DNA from: Micromonospora sp. CB01531 | GTDB taxonomy: Bacteria; Actinomycetota; Actinomycetes; Mycobacteriales; Micromonosporaceae | Assembly (NCBI RefSeq): GCF_001905095.1 | Contig: NZ_LWLS01000035.1 | Span: 34,377 to 98,376, forward strand | Direction of reading: 5' to 3' | Length of the DNA stretch: 64,000 nucleotides | Shown: piece after piece, positions 16,984 to 25,391 of the stretch | Numbering within the stretch: position 1 is the stretch's first letter | How the letters are laid out: every line of letters begins with the position of its first letter | Position numbers and translations under genes: made by a program | Notes under the pieces: model-generated | Told to the model about the DNA's origin: nothing | What the model saw: the letters and a program-made list of their open reading frames with translations, nothing else | The model's database searches: none

Positions 16984-18807
16984 ATGCCGGTATCGGTCAC
17001 CATGCCCCGGCTCGGTGAGAGCGTCACCGAGGGCACCGTCACGCGCTGGCTCAAGCAGGAGGGCGATACCGTCGAGGTCGACGAGCCGCTGCTGGAGGTG
17101 TCCACGGACAAGGTGGACACCGAGATCCCGTCGCCCGCGGCGGGCGTGCTGAGCCGGATCGTGGTCGGCGAGGACGAGACCGCCGAGGTCGGCAGCGAGC
17201 TGGCGGTCATCGCCGGCGAGGGCGAGCAGGCCGGCGGGGCGGTCGCGCCGCAGGCGGCCCCGGCGGAGGAGGCCGAGGAGGCCGCCGCCGAGCCCCAGGC
17301 CGAGGCGGAGCAGCCGGCCGTCGAGCAGCCGGCGGCCCAGGCGGCCCCGGCGCCGTCGGGCGCGGGCACCCCGGTCAAGATGCCGGCCCTCGGGGAGAGC
17401 GTCACCGAGGGTACGGTCACCCGCTGGCTCAAGCAGGTGGGCGACAGCGTCGAGGTGGACGAGCCGCTGCTGGAGGTGTCCACCGACAAGGTCGACACGG
17501 AGATCCCGTCGCCGGTCGCCGGCACGCTGCTGGAGATCAAGGTCGCCGAGGACGAGACCGCCGAGGTCGGCGCCGACCTGGCGATCATCGGTGCGGCCGG
17601 CGCCGCCCCGGCTGCGCCGCAGCCTGAGGCCAAGCCCGCCCCGCAGGCCGAGGCCAAGCCCGCGCCGCCGGCCCCGGCCCAGCCGGCGCCGAAGGCCGAG
17701 GAGCCGACCCCGGGCGTGTCGTACAACCAGCCGGCCCCGGAGGCGGAGACCGCCGCCCAGCCGATGCGGGCCGAGCAGGCCGCGCAGCCCGCCGCGCCGG
17801 CTCCCGCCCCGCAGCGTCCGACCGCCCCCGTCCAGGGTGGCGGCGAGGAGGCCGCCGGCTACGTGACCCCGCTGGTACGCAAGCTGGCCGCCGAGCACGG
17901 GGTGAACCTGTCCTCGGTGAACGGCAGCGGCGTCGGCGGGCGGATCCGCAAGCAGGATGTCCTGGAGGCGGCCGAGAAGGCGAAGGCCGCCAAGGCCGCG
18001 CCGGCACCGCAGGCCGCCGCTCCGGCCGCTCCGGCCGCTGCGGCTGCTCCGGCGAAGCCGGCCGCAAAGCCGCAGCCGAGCGCGAAGCGCGGCACCACCG
18101 AGAAGCTGCCCCGGATCCGCGCGGCCATCGCCAAGCGGATGCAGCAGTCGCTGCACGAGATGGCGCAGCTCACCACGGTGATCGAGGTGGACGTCACCAA
18201 GATCGCCAAGCTGCGGGCGCAGGCGAAGGACTCCTTCCAGCAGCGGCACGGCGTGAAGCTGTCCTTCCTGCCGTTCTTCGCCCTGGCGGCCGTCGAGGCG
18301 CTGCAGACCTACCCGATCGTCAACGCCAGGATGGACCTGGAGGCCGGGACGATCACCTACCCGGACGCGGAGCACCTCGGCATCGCCGTGGACACCGAGC
18401 GGGGCCTCCTGGTGCCGGTCATCCACAACGCCGGCGACCTGAACCTGGGCGGGATCGCCAAGCGGGTCGCCGACCTGGCCGAGCGCACCCGGACCAACAA
18501 GATCAGCCCGGACGAGATCGCCGGGGCGACCTTCACGCTGACCAACACCGGCAGCCGGGGCGCCCTCTTCGACACCCCGATCGTGCCGTCGCCGCAGTCG
18601 GCGATGCTCGGCACGGGTGCCGTGGTGAAGCGTCCGGTCGTGGTCAACGACCCGGAGCTGGGCGAGGTCATCGCGGTCCGCTCGATGGTCTACCTGGCCA
18701 TGTCGTACGACCACCGGCTGATCGACGGCGCGGACGCGGCCCGCTTCCTGGTCGCGGTCAAGGAGCGGCTGGAGGCCGGCAACTTCGAGGCCGAGCTGGG
18801 GCTCTGA
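16984..18807 (+). CDS. sucB: 2-oxoglutarate dehydrogenase E2, dihydrolipoamide succinyltransferase
   Basis: A 607-residue E2 with two lipoyl domains (about 1-75 and 128-202), each with the lipoylated lysine in [13 protein letters not shown]. Flexible Ala/Pro/Glu linkers separate them. A peripheral subunit-binding domain follows ([14 protein letters not shown] to [11 protein letters not shown]), then the acyltransferase core with [10 protein letters not shown] and the catalytic [17 protein letters not shown]. The two-lipoyl layout is the actinobacterial SucB type that functions in shared PDH/ODH complexes. LipB and LipA elsewhere in the window would make its cofactor. A strong terminator follows. 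Confidence 0.96.
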   Translation: MPVSVTMPRLGESVTEGTVTRWLKQEGDTVEVDEPLLEVSTDKVDTEIPSPAAGVLSRIVVGEDETAEVGSELAVIAGEGEQAGGAVAPQAAPAEEAEEAAAEPQAEAEQPAVEQPAAQAAPAPSGAGTPVKMPALGESVTEGTVTRWLKQVGDSVEVDEPLLEVSTDKVDTEIPSPVAGTLLEIKVAEDETAEVGADLAIIGAAGAAPAAPQPEAKPAPQAEAKPAPPAPAQPAPKAEEPTPGVSYNQPAPEAETAAQPMRAEQAAQPAAPAPAPQRPTAPVQGGGEEAAGYVTPLVRKLAAEHGVNLSSVNGSGVGGRIRKQDVLEAAEKAKAAKAAPAPQAAAPAAPAAAAAPAKPAAKPQPSAKRGTTEKLPRIRAAIAKRMQQSLHEMAQLTTVIEVDVTKIAKLRAQAKDSFQQRHGVKLSFLPFFALAAVEALQTYPIVNARMDLEAGTITYPDAEHLGIAVDTERGLLVPVIHNAGDLNLGGIAKRVADLAERTRTNKISPDEIAGATFTLTNTGSRGALFDTPIVPSPQSAMLGTGAVVKRPVVVNDPELGEVIAVRSMVYLAMSYDHRLIDGADAARFLVAVKERLEAGNFEAELGL

Positions 18808-18817
18808 CGCCCTGACG

Positions 18818-18853
18818 ACGAAGGGCGCGCGGCTTGAGCCGCGCGCCCTTCGT
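18818..18853 (+). terminator. Strong hairpin terminator after sucB
   Basis: A perfect 17-bp stem (18818-18834 with 18837-18853), two-base loop, ends in CGTTGT. One of the strongest hairpins in the window. Confidence 0.9.
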
Positions 18854-18901
18854 TGTACCGGAATCGGCGCGGAAGCGCCCGGCCGCTGAGAGACTCGTCG
18901 G

Positions 18902-20233
18902 GTGAGCGGCTTCGGGTGGCGGGGGCGCCTGGGGCCCGCCGTGCCCATGGCCCCTGCGGCTCGGGTGGACCGGTTCGAGGTCTTCTTCGACCTGGTTTTC
19001 GTCTTCTCGTTCTTCATCATCACCCGGTCCACCGCGCGGGATGTCAGCGGCGGGGCGCTGCTGCACGCCCTGCTGGTCCTCGCGGTGCTCTGGTGGTCGT
19101 GGGTGTTGCACAGCGTGGTCGCCACCCGGGTCCGGCTCGGCGAGGGCTTCGTGCCGGTGCTGATGACGGTCGGCATGGCGGCGCTGTTCACCTTCGCCCT
19201 GTCGCTGCCGCAGGCGTTCCACGACGTGCGGGGCAACGCCGCCGGGCCGGTCGTGGCGGCGGCCAGCTACATCGTGTTCCGCCTGGTCCACGTGCTGCTC
19301 CTTTTGCAGGCAACACGGGGCAGCCCGGACGAACGCCGGCAGTTGACGAAGTTGGCCCCGGAGTTGGTCGGCAGCACCCTGCTGTTGCTCGCCGCAGCGC
19401 TCATCCCTGGGGCGATACACGACTCCGCTGCGGCGCCAGTCGTCCGGGACGGGCTGTGGGGCTTGGCCGTGCTGCTCCAGTACATCACCGGCCAACTCGC
19501 CAACGCCTCCGGCTGGGGCATCGCCTCGGCCGAGCACTGGACCGAGCGGTACGACCTGATCCTGATCATCGCCCTGGGCGAGTCGGTCATCTCGGTCGGC
19601 GTCGGGAGCAACCTGATCGGGCAGCCACCCACCCTGCCAGCGGTGGGTGCGGCGGTGCTCAGCATCTTCTTCACCGCCGCGCTCTGGTGGGCGCACTACG
19701 ACATGATCGGGCCGGCCGCCCGGATCGCCCTGCACTCGGCACAGGGCAAACCCCGGCTCACCATGGCCCGGGACGCGTACGCGTACTGCTATCTGCCGAT
19801 GATCGCCGGGATCATCCTCTTCGCGCTCGGCGCCGAGCAGATCGTGCACCAGATCACCAATCCGAACATCTCCGACTGGGCGCCGGCCCGCGGCCCGGCC
19901 GAGCCGCTGCTCTTCGGCGGAGTGTTCCTGTACCTCTGCGGCGACATGCTGTTCCAGCTGCGGACCCTGCACACCCTGAGCTGGACCCGGGTCGGCACCC
20001 TCGGGCTGCTTGCCATCTGCCCCCCGCTGGTCGACCAGTTGCCGGCGCTGGGAACCATGGCACTGCTGACCGCGATCTGCGTGGGCATGGTGGCCGCCGA
20101 GGTGGTCATCTTCGAAGAGGGCCGGAAGGCGCTGCGCAAGTTGATCTTCGAGGAACGGACCGCTCACGAGGCGCACGAGGCAGCCTACCGGGCCCGCTGG
20201 CACGAGCCGGACGAACGGGACGAGGGCGAGTGA
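18902..20233 (+). CDS. Low temperature requirement A (LtrA) family membrane protein
   Basis: A 443-residue polytopic membrane protein. The N-terminus carries the LtrA signature: RVDRFEVFFDLVFVFSFFIITRS, with conserved acidic FFDLVF, and the later motif WGIASAEHWTERYDLILIIALGESV matches the conserved E-R-E-S region. About eleven to twelve helices are predicted by hydrophobicity, ending with a charged tail. The family is named from a Listeria gene needed for growth in the cold; the biochemical role is unknown. GTG start, monocistronic after the sucB terminator. Confidence 0.9.
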   Translation: MSGFGWRGRLGPAVPMAPAARVDRFEVFFDLVFVFSFFIITRSTARDVSGGALLHALLVLAVLWWSWVLHSVVATRVRLGEGFVPVLMTVGMAALFTFALSLPQAFHDVRGNAAGPVVAAASYIVFRLVHVLLLLQATRGSPDERRQLTKLAPELVGSTLLLLAAALIPGAIHDSAAAPVVRDGLWGLAVLLQYITGQLANASGWGIASAEHWTERYDLILIIALGESVISVGVGSNLIGQPPTLPAVGAAVLSIFFTAALWWAHYDMIGPAARIALHSAQGKPRLTMARDAYAYCYLPMIAGIILFALGAEQIVHQITNPNISDWAPARGPAEPLLFGGVFLYLCGDMLFQLRTLHTLSWTRVGTLGLLAICPPLVDQLPALGTMALLTAICVGMVAAEVVIFEEGRKALRKLIFEERTAHEAHEAAYRARWHEPDERDEGE

Positions 20234-20342
20234 CGCGGGGCGGCGTACGGCAGCCGGGTCGCGTAGGGTGCGGCGTAGCGTCGCGGTGCATCCGGCACGA
20301 AGGCCGCCGAGGGCATGGAGGCGCGGGAGAGCAGGGGACCAT

Positions 20343-20837
20343 GTGCACCCATCCCACTCACCGGCCGGGCGGCTGACCGCCCTCGGCACCCAGTTGATCG
20401 AGATCCATCACTGGCTCCGCGCGGAGCTGGCCCGGCTCCGCGCGAGCCTCGACTCCCCCGACGGCGACGGCGCCGGCCTGTCCCGCGAGCTACGCGCCCA
20501 CTGCGTCGGCTTCTGTGCGGCCCTGGACCGGCACCACACCGGCGAGGACGCCGGCGCGTTCCGCGTCCTGGCCGAGCAGGTGCCCGAGCTGCGCCCCGTC
20601 CTCGCCCAACTGAGCGAGGACCACCGGATCGTGGCGGACCTGCTGCGCCGCGTCGACGCCCTGCTCACCGGGGCGGCCGACGGGCCGGCGATCCGGGCCG
20701 AGCTGGACGGCCTCGCCGCGCTGCTCGAGTCGCACTTCAGTTACGAGGAACGGAAGCTGGTCGCCGCCCTCGACGCGCTGACCGACGGCACGCCCCACGA
20801 ATTGTTCGGCATGGACGTCCCGACGGTCGCGGATTGA
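20343..20837 (+). CDS. Hemerythrin-like HHE domain protein
   Basis: A 164-residue four-helix cation-binding protein. Likely di-iron ligands: His22/His23, His53, the H-H-x-G-E-D cluster (His64/65, Glu68), SEDHRIV His94 and the HFSYEER His131/Glu135. The start is GTG 20343, placed six bases after AGGGG; a nearby ATG at 20341 is in another frame, and a longer GTG frame from 20268 adds Arg-rich sequence. HHE proteins bind oxygen or NO-reactive iron, or repair iron-sulfur clusters; which applies here cannot be told. Confidence 0.88.
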   Translation: MHPSHSPAGRLTALGTQLIEIHHWLRAELARLRASLDSPDGDGAGLSRELRAHCVGFCAALDRHHTGEDAGAFRVLAEQVPELRPVLAQLSEDHRIVADLLRRVDALLTGAADGPAIRAELDGLAALLESHFSYEERKLVAALDALTDGTPHELFGMDVPTVAD

Positions 20838-20847
20838 CCTCGGCGGC

Positions 20848-20866
20848 GCAACTTCCGGGAGGTTGC
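20848..20866 (+). terminator. Short hairpin after the hemerythrin gene
   Basis: A 9-bp stem with one G-T pair (20848-20856 with 20858-20866), eleven bases past the stop. The one-base loop means the top pairs probably open, making it a weak terminator candidate. Confidence 0.4.
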
Positions 20867-21006
20867 TGCCTCCGGGCGCCGGCAGGCAGCGCTTTCCCCG
20901 AAGTTGCTCCCCGAAGGGGCAGGGCGCCGGGCGGCGGATTCGTCCGTTGGCAGAATCGGTCGGCGTGGGCTGGCCGGGGCAGGTGGGGGCGCATCATGCT
21001 GGGGCG

Positions 21007-21927
21007 ATGGTGACCTTCTCCGTCCAGGCCCGACCGACCGACGCCGCGAGCTGGCTCGACCTGGCCCGCCGGGTCGAGGCGGCCGGCTTCGACGCCCTGT
21101 TCGCCGCCGACCACCCGGGCCACGGCGCGTCGCCGTTCGTGGCCCTCGCCGCCGCGGCGGCGGTGACGTCGACGCTGGGCCTCGGCTCGTACGTCTCCAA
21201 CGCCGGGGTCCGGGAGCCCATCCTGCTGGCCACCGACGTGGCCACCCTCGACGTGGTCTCCGGCGGGCGGGCCCGGCTCGGCGTCGGCGCCGGCCACACC
21301 CCGGCCGAGTGGCGGGCCGTCGGCCGCGAGCGCCCCGACGTGCCCGGCCGGGTGCGCCGCTGCATCGCCGTGGCCGAGGCCGTGCGCGACCTGCTGGCCG
21401 GCAAGGAGGTCACCGTGGACACCCCGGAACTGGCCGCCTACGCCGCCCAGCTCACCGAATTGCTCCCCGTGCAGGACCGGATCCCGCTCACCATCGGCAC
21501 GTCCAACTCGACGCTGTTGAGCTGGGCCGGCGCGCACGCCGACGTGGTCGGGTTGGCCGGCTTCGGGCGTACGCTGGCCGACGGCCACACGCACGAGGCG
21601 CGGTGGCGGGCCGACCAGATCGAATCGCAGCTCGCCCACGTGGCGGCCGGTGCCGCCGGCCGCGACACGCCGCCCGTGCTGGAGGCGCTGATCCAGCAGT
21701 TCACCGTGACCGACGACGCCGAGGCCGCCGCCGTGCGGTTCGCCGAGCACGCCGGCCTCACCACCGCCGAGCTGCTCGCCACGCCGTTCGTGCTGATCGG
21801 CACGGCCGAGGAGATCGTCGCGGCGGTCGCGCAGCACCAGCGCCGCTGGGGGATCACCCGCTTCGTGGTACGCGCCGATGCCGTCGACGCCCTGGCCCCG
21901 CTCCTCCCCCGCCTGGCAACCCTGTAG
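21007..21927 (+). CDS. LLM-class (probably F420-dependent) oxidoreductase
   Basis: A 306-residue luciferase-like TIM-barrel protein. Typical segments: LARRVEAAGFDALFAADHPG, LGLGSYVSNAGVREPILLATDVATLDVVSGGRARLGVGAGHTPAEW, and the C-terminal IGTAEEIVAAVAQHQRRWGITRFVV. ATG 21007 gives the natural N-terminus (MVTFSVQARPTDAASW). Actinobacterial members mostly use F420 and some FMN; an F420:NADPH oxidoreductase is also encoded in this window. Substrate unknown. Ends before a bidirectional hairpin. Confidence 0.9.
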   Translation: MVTFSVQARPTDAASWLDLARRVEAAGFDALFAADHPGHGASPFVALAAAAAVTSTLGLGSYVSNAGVREPILLATDVATLDVVSGGRARLGVGAGHTPAEWRAVGRERPDVPGRVRRCIAVAEAVRDLLAGKEVTVDTPELAAYAAQLTELLPVQDRIPLTIGTSNSTLLSWAGAHADVVGLAGFGRTLADGHTHEARWRADQIESQLAHVAAGAAGRDTPPVLEALIQQFTVTDDAEAAAVRFAEHAGLTTAELLATPFVLIGTAEEIVAAVAQHQRRWGITRFVVRADAVDALAPLLPRLATL

Positions 21928-21999
21928 CACCTCGTAGCGCACTCGCGGTACGCGCTGAACCGTCCCGCCTAGCCAAACGACCCGATTCGCCGACTGTCC

Positions 22000-22028
22000 C
22001 GTGGTCAGCGGCGGGACCGCTGACCACG
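22000..22028. terminator. Bidirectional terminator between convergent genes
   Basis: A perfect 12-bp stem (22000-22011 with 22017-22028) and CGGGA loop between the ends of the LLM oxidoreductase and the secreted lipase. Confidence 0.8.
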
Positions 22029-22042
22029 AGAAGCCGGACCCG

Positions 22043-22834
22043 TCACACGGCCTGGGCGAGGGTCGGGTAGTAACCGCCGGACTGCCCAGCGGCCGTCGGG
22101 TGGTAAGAGATGCTCGTGTCGGTCCAGTTCAACGCGTGCAGCCACTTCTGGCCGTAGGCGCAGAGCTCGTTGCCCCGGAAGATCGGGCGAACATCGGCGA
22201 AGACGAAACTGTTCTGGACGGCGACACCCTTGGTGAGGTCATCCAGCAGGTTGATGCCTTCGTTGATCTTCGCGCGGGACGTGTCGCTGAGACCGGCGCA
22301 GTAGGTGTCGAGCTTGTAGAAGACCGGGTAGGCGATAACCACCACGCGGGCAGAGGGCGCACGCGCGCGGATCGCCTGGTACAGGTTGTCCAGCTTCGGC
22401 GGCAACTCCCTGCGAGCCTTGTCCTCGGCCGCGTTGACGGCCGCTACGCACGCCGACTCGCCCTGCACAACACAGGTGATCATGACGTCGCTGAACCCGA
22501 CGTCGTTACCACCGACGGTGACGCTCACCAGCGTGGTGCTGGTCGACAGGTAGCTCAGCTGGGTGTCGCGCACGCTCGTCGTGGTCGCACCCGAGCAGGC
22601 CACGAAGGTGTACGACGCGGGAGCGTTGGCCGTGGCCCACAGCGACGGGTAGGCGTTGGGGCTGCGCCGGCAGGAGCCGCTCTCGCTGCCGGCACCCACG
22701 CCGGAGGCGTACGAGTCACCAAGGGCGACGTATCGGACGGTGGAGGCCGCTTGGGCCGGCGCGGCCAGCGCGATCACGCTGGCAAATGCCGTCGCCAGGC
22801 TCATGGTGAGGGTTACGAGGCGGGATCTGAGCAC
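22043..22834 (-). CDS. Secreted SGNH/GDSL hydrolase (lipase/esterase)
   Basis: A 263-residue exported hydrolase. Residues 1-30 form a signal peptide ending APAQA-A. Block I GDSYASGVG gives Ser41, block III is GGNDVGF, and block V SYHPTAAGQ holds the catalytic His/Asp side. Six cysteines match the three-disulfide pattern of Streptomyces lipases of this family. The GTG start is preceded by GGAGGA. It is divergent from the nucleotidyltransferase gene, with an AT-rich palindrome in the shared upstream region. Likely role: extracellular lipid or ester hydrolysis. Confidence 0.93.
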   Translation of the reverse strand: MLRSRLVTLTMSLATAFASVIALAAPAQAASTVRYVALGDSYASGVGAGSESGSCRRSPNAYPSLWATANAPASYTFVACSGATTTSVRDTQLSYLSTSTTLVSVTVGGNDVGFSDVMITCVVQGESACVAAVNAAEDKARRELPPKLDNLYQAIRARAPSARVVVIAYPVFYKLDTYCAGLSDTSRAKINEGINLLDDLTKGVAVQNSFVFADVRPIFRGNELCAYGQKWLHALNWTDTSISYHPTAAGQSGGYYPTLAQAV

Positions 22835-22868
22835 GGGATCCTCCGAGGGGGGCGAAGGAACGATTCGG

Positions 22869-22880
22869 ATCTATATAGAT
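22869..22880. promoter_or_regulatory. AT-rich palindrome ATCTATATAGAT
   Basis: A perfect 12-bp palindrome, unusually AT-rich for this DNA, 35 bp upstream of the lipase start and 146 bp upstream of the nucleotidyltransferase start. It looks like an operator or -10 region for the lipase gene; the regulator is not identified. Confidence 0.5.
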
Positions 22881-23025
22881 ATCACTGGATACATCTGCCC
22901 CGGAAGACCTGCCGGGAAATTCGGGCAAGCCCGCCGGCGGGGCAACGGCACCTCGGCTGGCCGGGGTTGCCACGGCGGGAGGGCACACAGCCAGGCCGGT
23001 ATGGGGACGTCTGCTAGAACTCCAG

Positions 23026-23811
23026 GTGGCACGCGTTGACGAGATCTCCGCCCGGACCGCTGCGGAGGAACTGGCCGGGTCCGTTGTGGACATCGTCGAC
23101 GGGGCGCTCCGGTCGGTGATCCTTCACGGATCACTGGCGGCGGGCGGCTTCCGCCCCGGTCGCAGTGACATCGACCTGCTCGTCGTCGTCGACGGTGGAC
23201 TGTCCGACCCGCAGCTCGACGCCCTGGCGGACCGGGTGCGCCACGCCCGGCTCGATGATGCCTCCGGCATCGACCTGCACGTCGTGACCGGCGCGGTGGC
23301 CGACGCGCCAACGCCGGCGCCACCGCTGGAGCTGCACGTCGGCCGGTACGACGGCTCGTCCGTCGGGTTCGAGGTCGACCGCCGGGTGCCGGCCGCCCCC
23401 GACCTGCCGGCCGAACTGTCGATGGCGCGGGCCGACGGGCACGCGCTCCGCGGCGCTCAGCCGGGCGAGGTGCTCGCGCCGGTGCCGGACGAGTGGCTCC
23501 ACGAGCGCGGCCGGTACTGGCTGACGACCTGGCAGTCGCGCACCGACGACGCGGAGGACGTCGCCCTCATGGTCCTCACCGCCTGCCGGATCTGGCGCTT
23601 CGCGGTCGAGGGTCGGCACTGCGCCAAGGCCGAGGCCGCCGGGTGGGCACTCGACCGCGACCCGTCGCTGACCGCCGTCCGGCAGGCACTTCAGCAGTAC
23701 GAGGTGAATCCGGCGGCGCCGATCGACGCGGACGGCGTCGCACAGGTGCTCGACACCGTGCTGCGCGAAACCACCCCCGGCACGGTGAACACGCGCTCGG
23801 TCAGAAGCTGA
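23026..23811 (+). CDS. ANT-like nucleotidyltransferase (aminoglycoside adenylyltransferase family)
   Basis: A 261-residue protein with an N-terminal nucleotidyltransferase fold: [10 protein letters not shown] (Gly35-Ser36) and [10 protein letters not shown] (metal-binding Asp48 and Asp50). A C-terminal helical DUF4111-type domain follows (about 150-250; [28 protein letters not shown]). This layout and length match AadA-type ANT(3'')/ANT(9) enzymes, which adenylylate streptomycin or spectinomycin. Sequence alone does not prove activity; many chromosomal homologues are untested. GTG start. Its 3' end overlaps the convergent DUF1877 gene by 11 bp. Confidence 0.8.
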   Translation: MARVDEISARTAAEELAGSVVDIVDGALRSVILHGSLAAGGFRPGRSDIDLLVVVDGGLSDPQLDALADRVRHARLDDASGIDLHVVTGAVADAPTPAPPLELHVGRYDGSSVGFEVDRRVPAAPDLPAELSMARADGHALRGAQPGEVLAPVPDEWLHERGRYWLTTWQSRTDDAEDVALMVLTACRIWRFAVEGRHCAKAEAAGWALDRDPSLTAVRQALQQYEVNPAAPIDADGVAQVLDTVLRETTPGTVNTRSVRS

Positions 23812-24256
23812 AACTCCGGATCGCCGCGCCGCCCGAGGCGGCGGTCGCCACGAAGAACCGGACCAGTTCCTCGTGGTGCTCCCGCAGGTAGTCGAGGTCG
23901 TCGTCGTCCCACACCCGCTGATACGGGTAGATCTCCTCCGCGCTCAGCTTCGCCGGGTCGTAGTGGCCGGCCAACGCCTCGAACGGCGTCGCGCCCAGTG
24001 CCCGGGCGGCGTCGGCGACCATGCCGTCGTCCCAGCCCAGGAGGGTGCACTCGTTGTCGATGAGGAAGCCGTCCTCGTACAGGTCGACGTCCACCTCGGC
24101 CGCGTCGAGCAGGAACTGGATGCCGGCCCAGGACTTCTCGAGGTAGCAGATCGGCAGGTTCTCGCCGCCCAGGTACTCCGCCGCCCACTCCGGGTCCGCG
24201 ATCGCCCGGTCCAGTTCCTGCGTGGTCACCCGGGTGAACCACAGGGTCATGCCCAT
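23801..24256 (-). CDS. DUF1877 family protein
   Basis: A 151-residue acidic soluble protein starting [18 protein letters not shown]. Features typical of DUF1877 (YfbM-like): [27 protein letters not shown] and [13 protein letters not shown]. It probably starts at ATG 24256; ATG 24250 is a possible alternative. It lies 13 bp downstream of the small gntR gene and is surely in its operon. The biochemical role of the family is unknown. Confidence 0.88.
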   Translation of the reverse strand: MGMTLWFTRVTTQELDRAIADPEWAAEYLGGENLPICYLEKSWAGIQFLLDAAEVDVDLYEDGFLIDNECTLLGWDDGMVADAARALGATPFEALAGHYDPAKLSAEEIYPYQRVWDDDDLDYLREHHEELVRFFVATAASGGAAIRSFSF

Positions 24257-24269
24257 GAACCCACCGCGC

Positions 24270-24509
24270 TCACCGGTCGGGCGCGTTCGGCAACTCCTCG
24301 GCGACGAACACGCCGACGCCGTGGACGCCCTCCACCCAGCCCTGCATCTGAAGCACGAGAATCGCCTGTCGCACAACGGTTTGCGACACGCGGTGCTCTT
24401 CCTTGAGCTGCGCGGTCGACGGCAGCTTCTCTCCCGGCGCAAGCTCACCCGACTCGATCCGCTCGCGGAGGTAGTCGGCAAGCTGCGCCCACTTCGCCTT
24501 GGCGGGCAT
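24270..24509 (-). CDS. Minimal GntR-family winged-helix regulator
   Basis: A 79-residue protein consisting only of the GntR DNA-binding domain: WAQLADYLRERIESGELAPGEKLPS, then TAQLKEEHRVSQTVVRQAILVLQMQGW and the wing GVHGVGVFVAEE. There is no effector-binding domain, although GntR proteins usually carry one of 100 or more residues. ATG 24509 sits five bases after GGGAG. It precedes DUF1877 in one operon. A strong palindrome 74 bp upstream (24583-24608) is the likely self-operator. Confidence 0.9.
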   Translation of the reverse strand: MPAKAKWAQLADYLRERIESGELAPGEKLPSTAQLKEEHRVSQTVVRQAILVLQMQGWVEGVHGVGVFVAEELPNAPDR

Positions 24510-24831
24510 CCACACTCCCAGGTCTGCACCGCCATTCGACCATGAACTACCAGCCACAACAAGTAAGGGGAAGTTCGTCCTTGCTTTGCACAACATGCTG
24601 TGCAAAGCTCTCAATGACCGGCTCCCAGGTCTGCAACCGCGAGCTGGTCGTCCCGTAGGACCACCTGGCCGGCTGCTCCCCCGGTAGCCGGCCGGGTGCC
24701 ACCCCATGCCCGCGATCCGGTGTCGACGGGCTCGTGAGCAGGCCCGGGGCGGGTGCCGGGCTCCGGCCGGCCATGCGCGCGCACGGTCGTCCCCGCCCGT
24801 CTCGGCGCCGCCCCCAGAGAGGCGGAGCAGC
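24510..24831. other. 322-bp divergent intergenic region
   Basis: It lies between gntR (leftward) and a small conserved gene (rightward). Its left part is less GC-rich and holds the palindrome at 24583-24608. The right part (about 24650-24830) is ordinary GC-rich sequence without a convincing gene; a longer frame reaching back to 24706 is Arg/Ala-rich and probably untranslated. Confidence 0.7.
24583..24608. promoter_or_regulatory. Probable GntR operator: GCTTTGCACA-N6-TGTGCAAAGC
   Basis: A perfect 10-bp inverted repeat (24583-24592 with 24599-24608) around ACATGC, 74 bp before the gntR start. Position and symmetry fit a dimeric winged-helix regulator; binding by the neighbouring GntR is inferred. 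Confidence 0.7.
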
Positions 24832-25128
24832 GTGCGGTCAGTGGTCGACCAACCGGTGGACGCGATGGAGAAGGTGCTCGGCGAGTTGCCGATGCCGTGG
24901 GTGGTGACGGTGGAGGACGTCCGGCTCGCCATCCGGGCGGTGCTGGTGCACGCGCCCGAGGAGTGGCCCACCGGGCCGCTGTGCCGCAGCGACCGGACCC
25001 CGCACCCCTGCCTGCTGCACCGGTGGGGGCGGCGGGTGCTGCGCTCGCGTGGCTTGCCCGACGACGTGATCGACGACCTGAGGGGCCGCGGTGAGCTGCT
25101 GGTCCGCGTACCCGATGGGGGGTGCTGA
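24832..25128 (+). CDS. Small conserved protein, first gene of a three-gene cassette
   Basis: A 98-residue protein. The conserved-looking core is ELPMPWVVTVEDVRLAIRAVLVHAP, then LCRSDRTPHPCLLHRWGRRVL, with two cysteines and a His between them. GTG 24832 is four bases after GGAG; longer starts add Arg-rich sequence. No signal peptide or membrane helix. It overlaps or abuts the next small gene. I have an impression of similar small genes in other Micromonosporaceae, but cannot name a family. Function unknown. Confidence 0.7.
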   Translation: MRSVVDQPVDAMEKVLGELPMPWVVTVEDVRLAIRAVLVHAPEEWPTGPLCRSDRTPHPCLLHRWGRRVLRSRGLPDDVIDDLRGRGELLVRVPDGGC

Positions 25129-25391
25129 CGATGTGGCCGCGACGGAACGCGGCGCCGGTGCCGCTCGCGCCCCGGCACCGGCGGACCTGGCGACGCGGAC
25201 GGCGCTGGTGCTCGTGCGGCCTGCGCTGGACCGCCTGCCCGGACCGGCACGCGCCGATCCCCACCGAGCCGCCCACAGCACCGCCGAACAGCCGGTGGTG
25301 GGACGAGGTGACCCGGGCGAACCCGCAGGTCGGGCGCGCCGGCTGGCTGACCCCGGCGCAGACCTGGCGGGCCAACGGCGGCCGGTGGTGA
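25122..25391 (+). CDS. Small Arg/Trp-rich protein with CxC...C motif, second gene of cassette
   Basis: At most 89 residues (GTG 25122, overlapping the previous gene by 7 bases); ATG 25131 giving MWPRRNAAP is equally possible. The centre reads RRWCSCGLRWTACPDRH, three cysteines that could form a small metal site. The C-terminus VGRAGWLTPAQTWRANGGRW is Trp-rich. Strongly basic, no export signal. Its stop codon overlaps the start of the third gene. Function unknown. Confidence 0.65.
   Translation: MLTMWPRRNAAPVPLAPRHRRTWRRGRRWCSCGLRWTACPDRHAPIPTEPPTAPPNSRWWDEVTRANPQVGRAGWLTPAQTWRANGGRW

Noticed and set aside
20341..20343. ATG as start of the hemerythrin gene
   Set aside because: It is not in the frame of the hemerythrin; the overlapping GTG at 20343 is.
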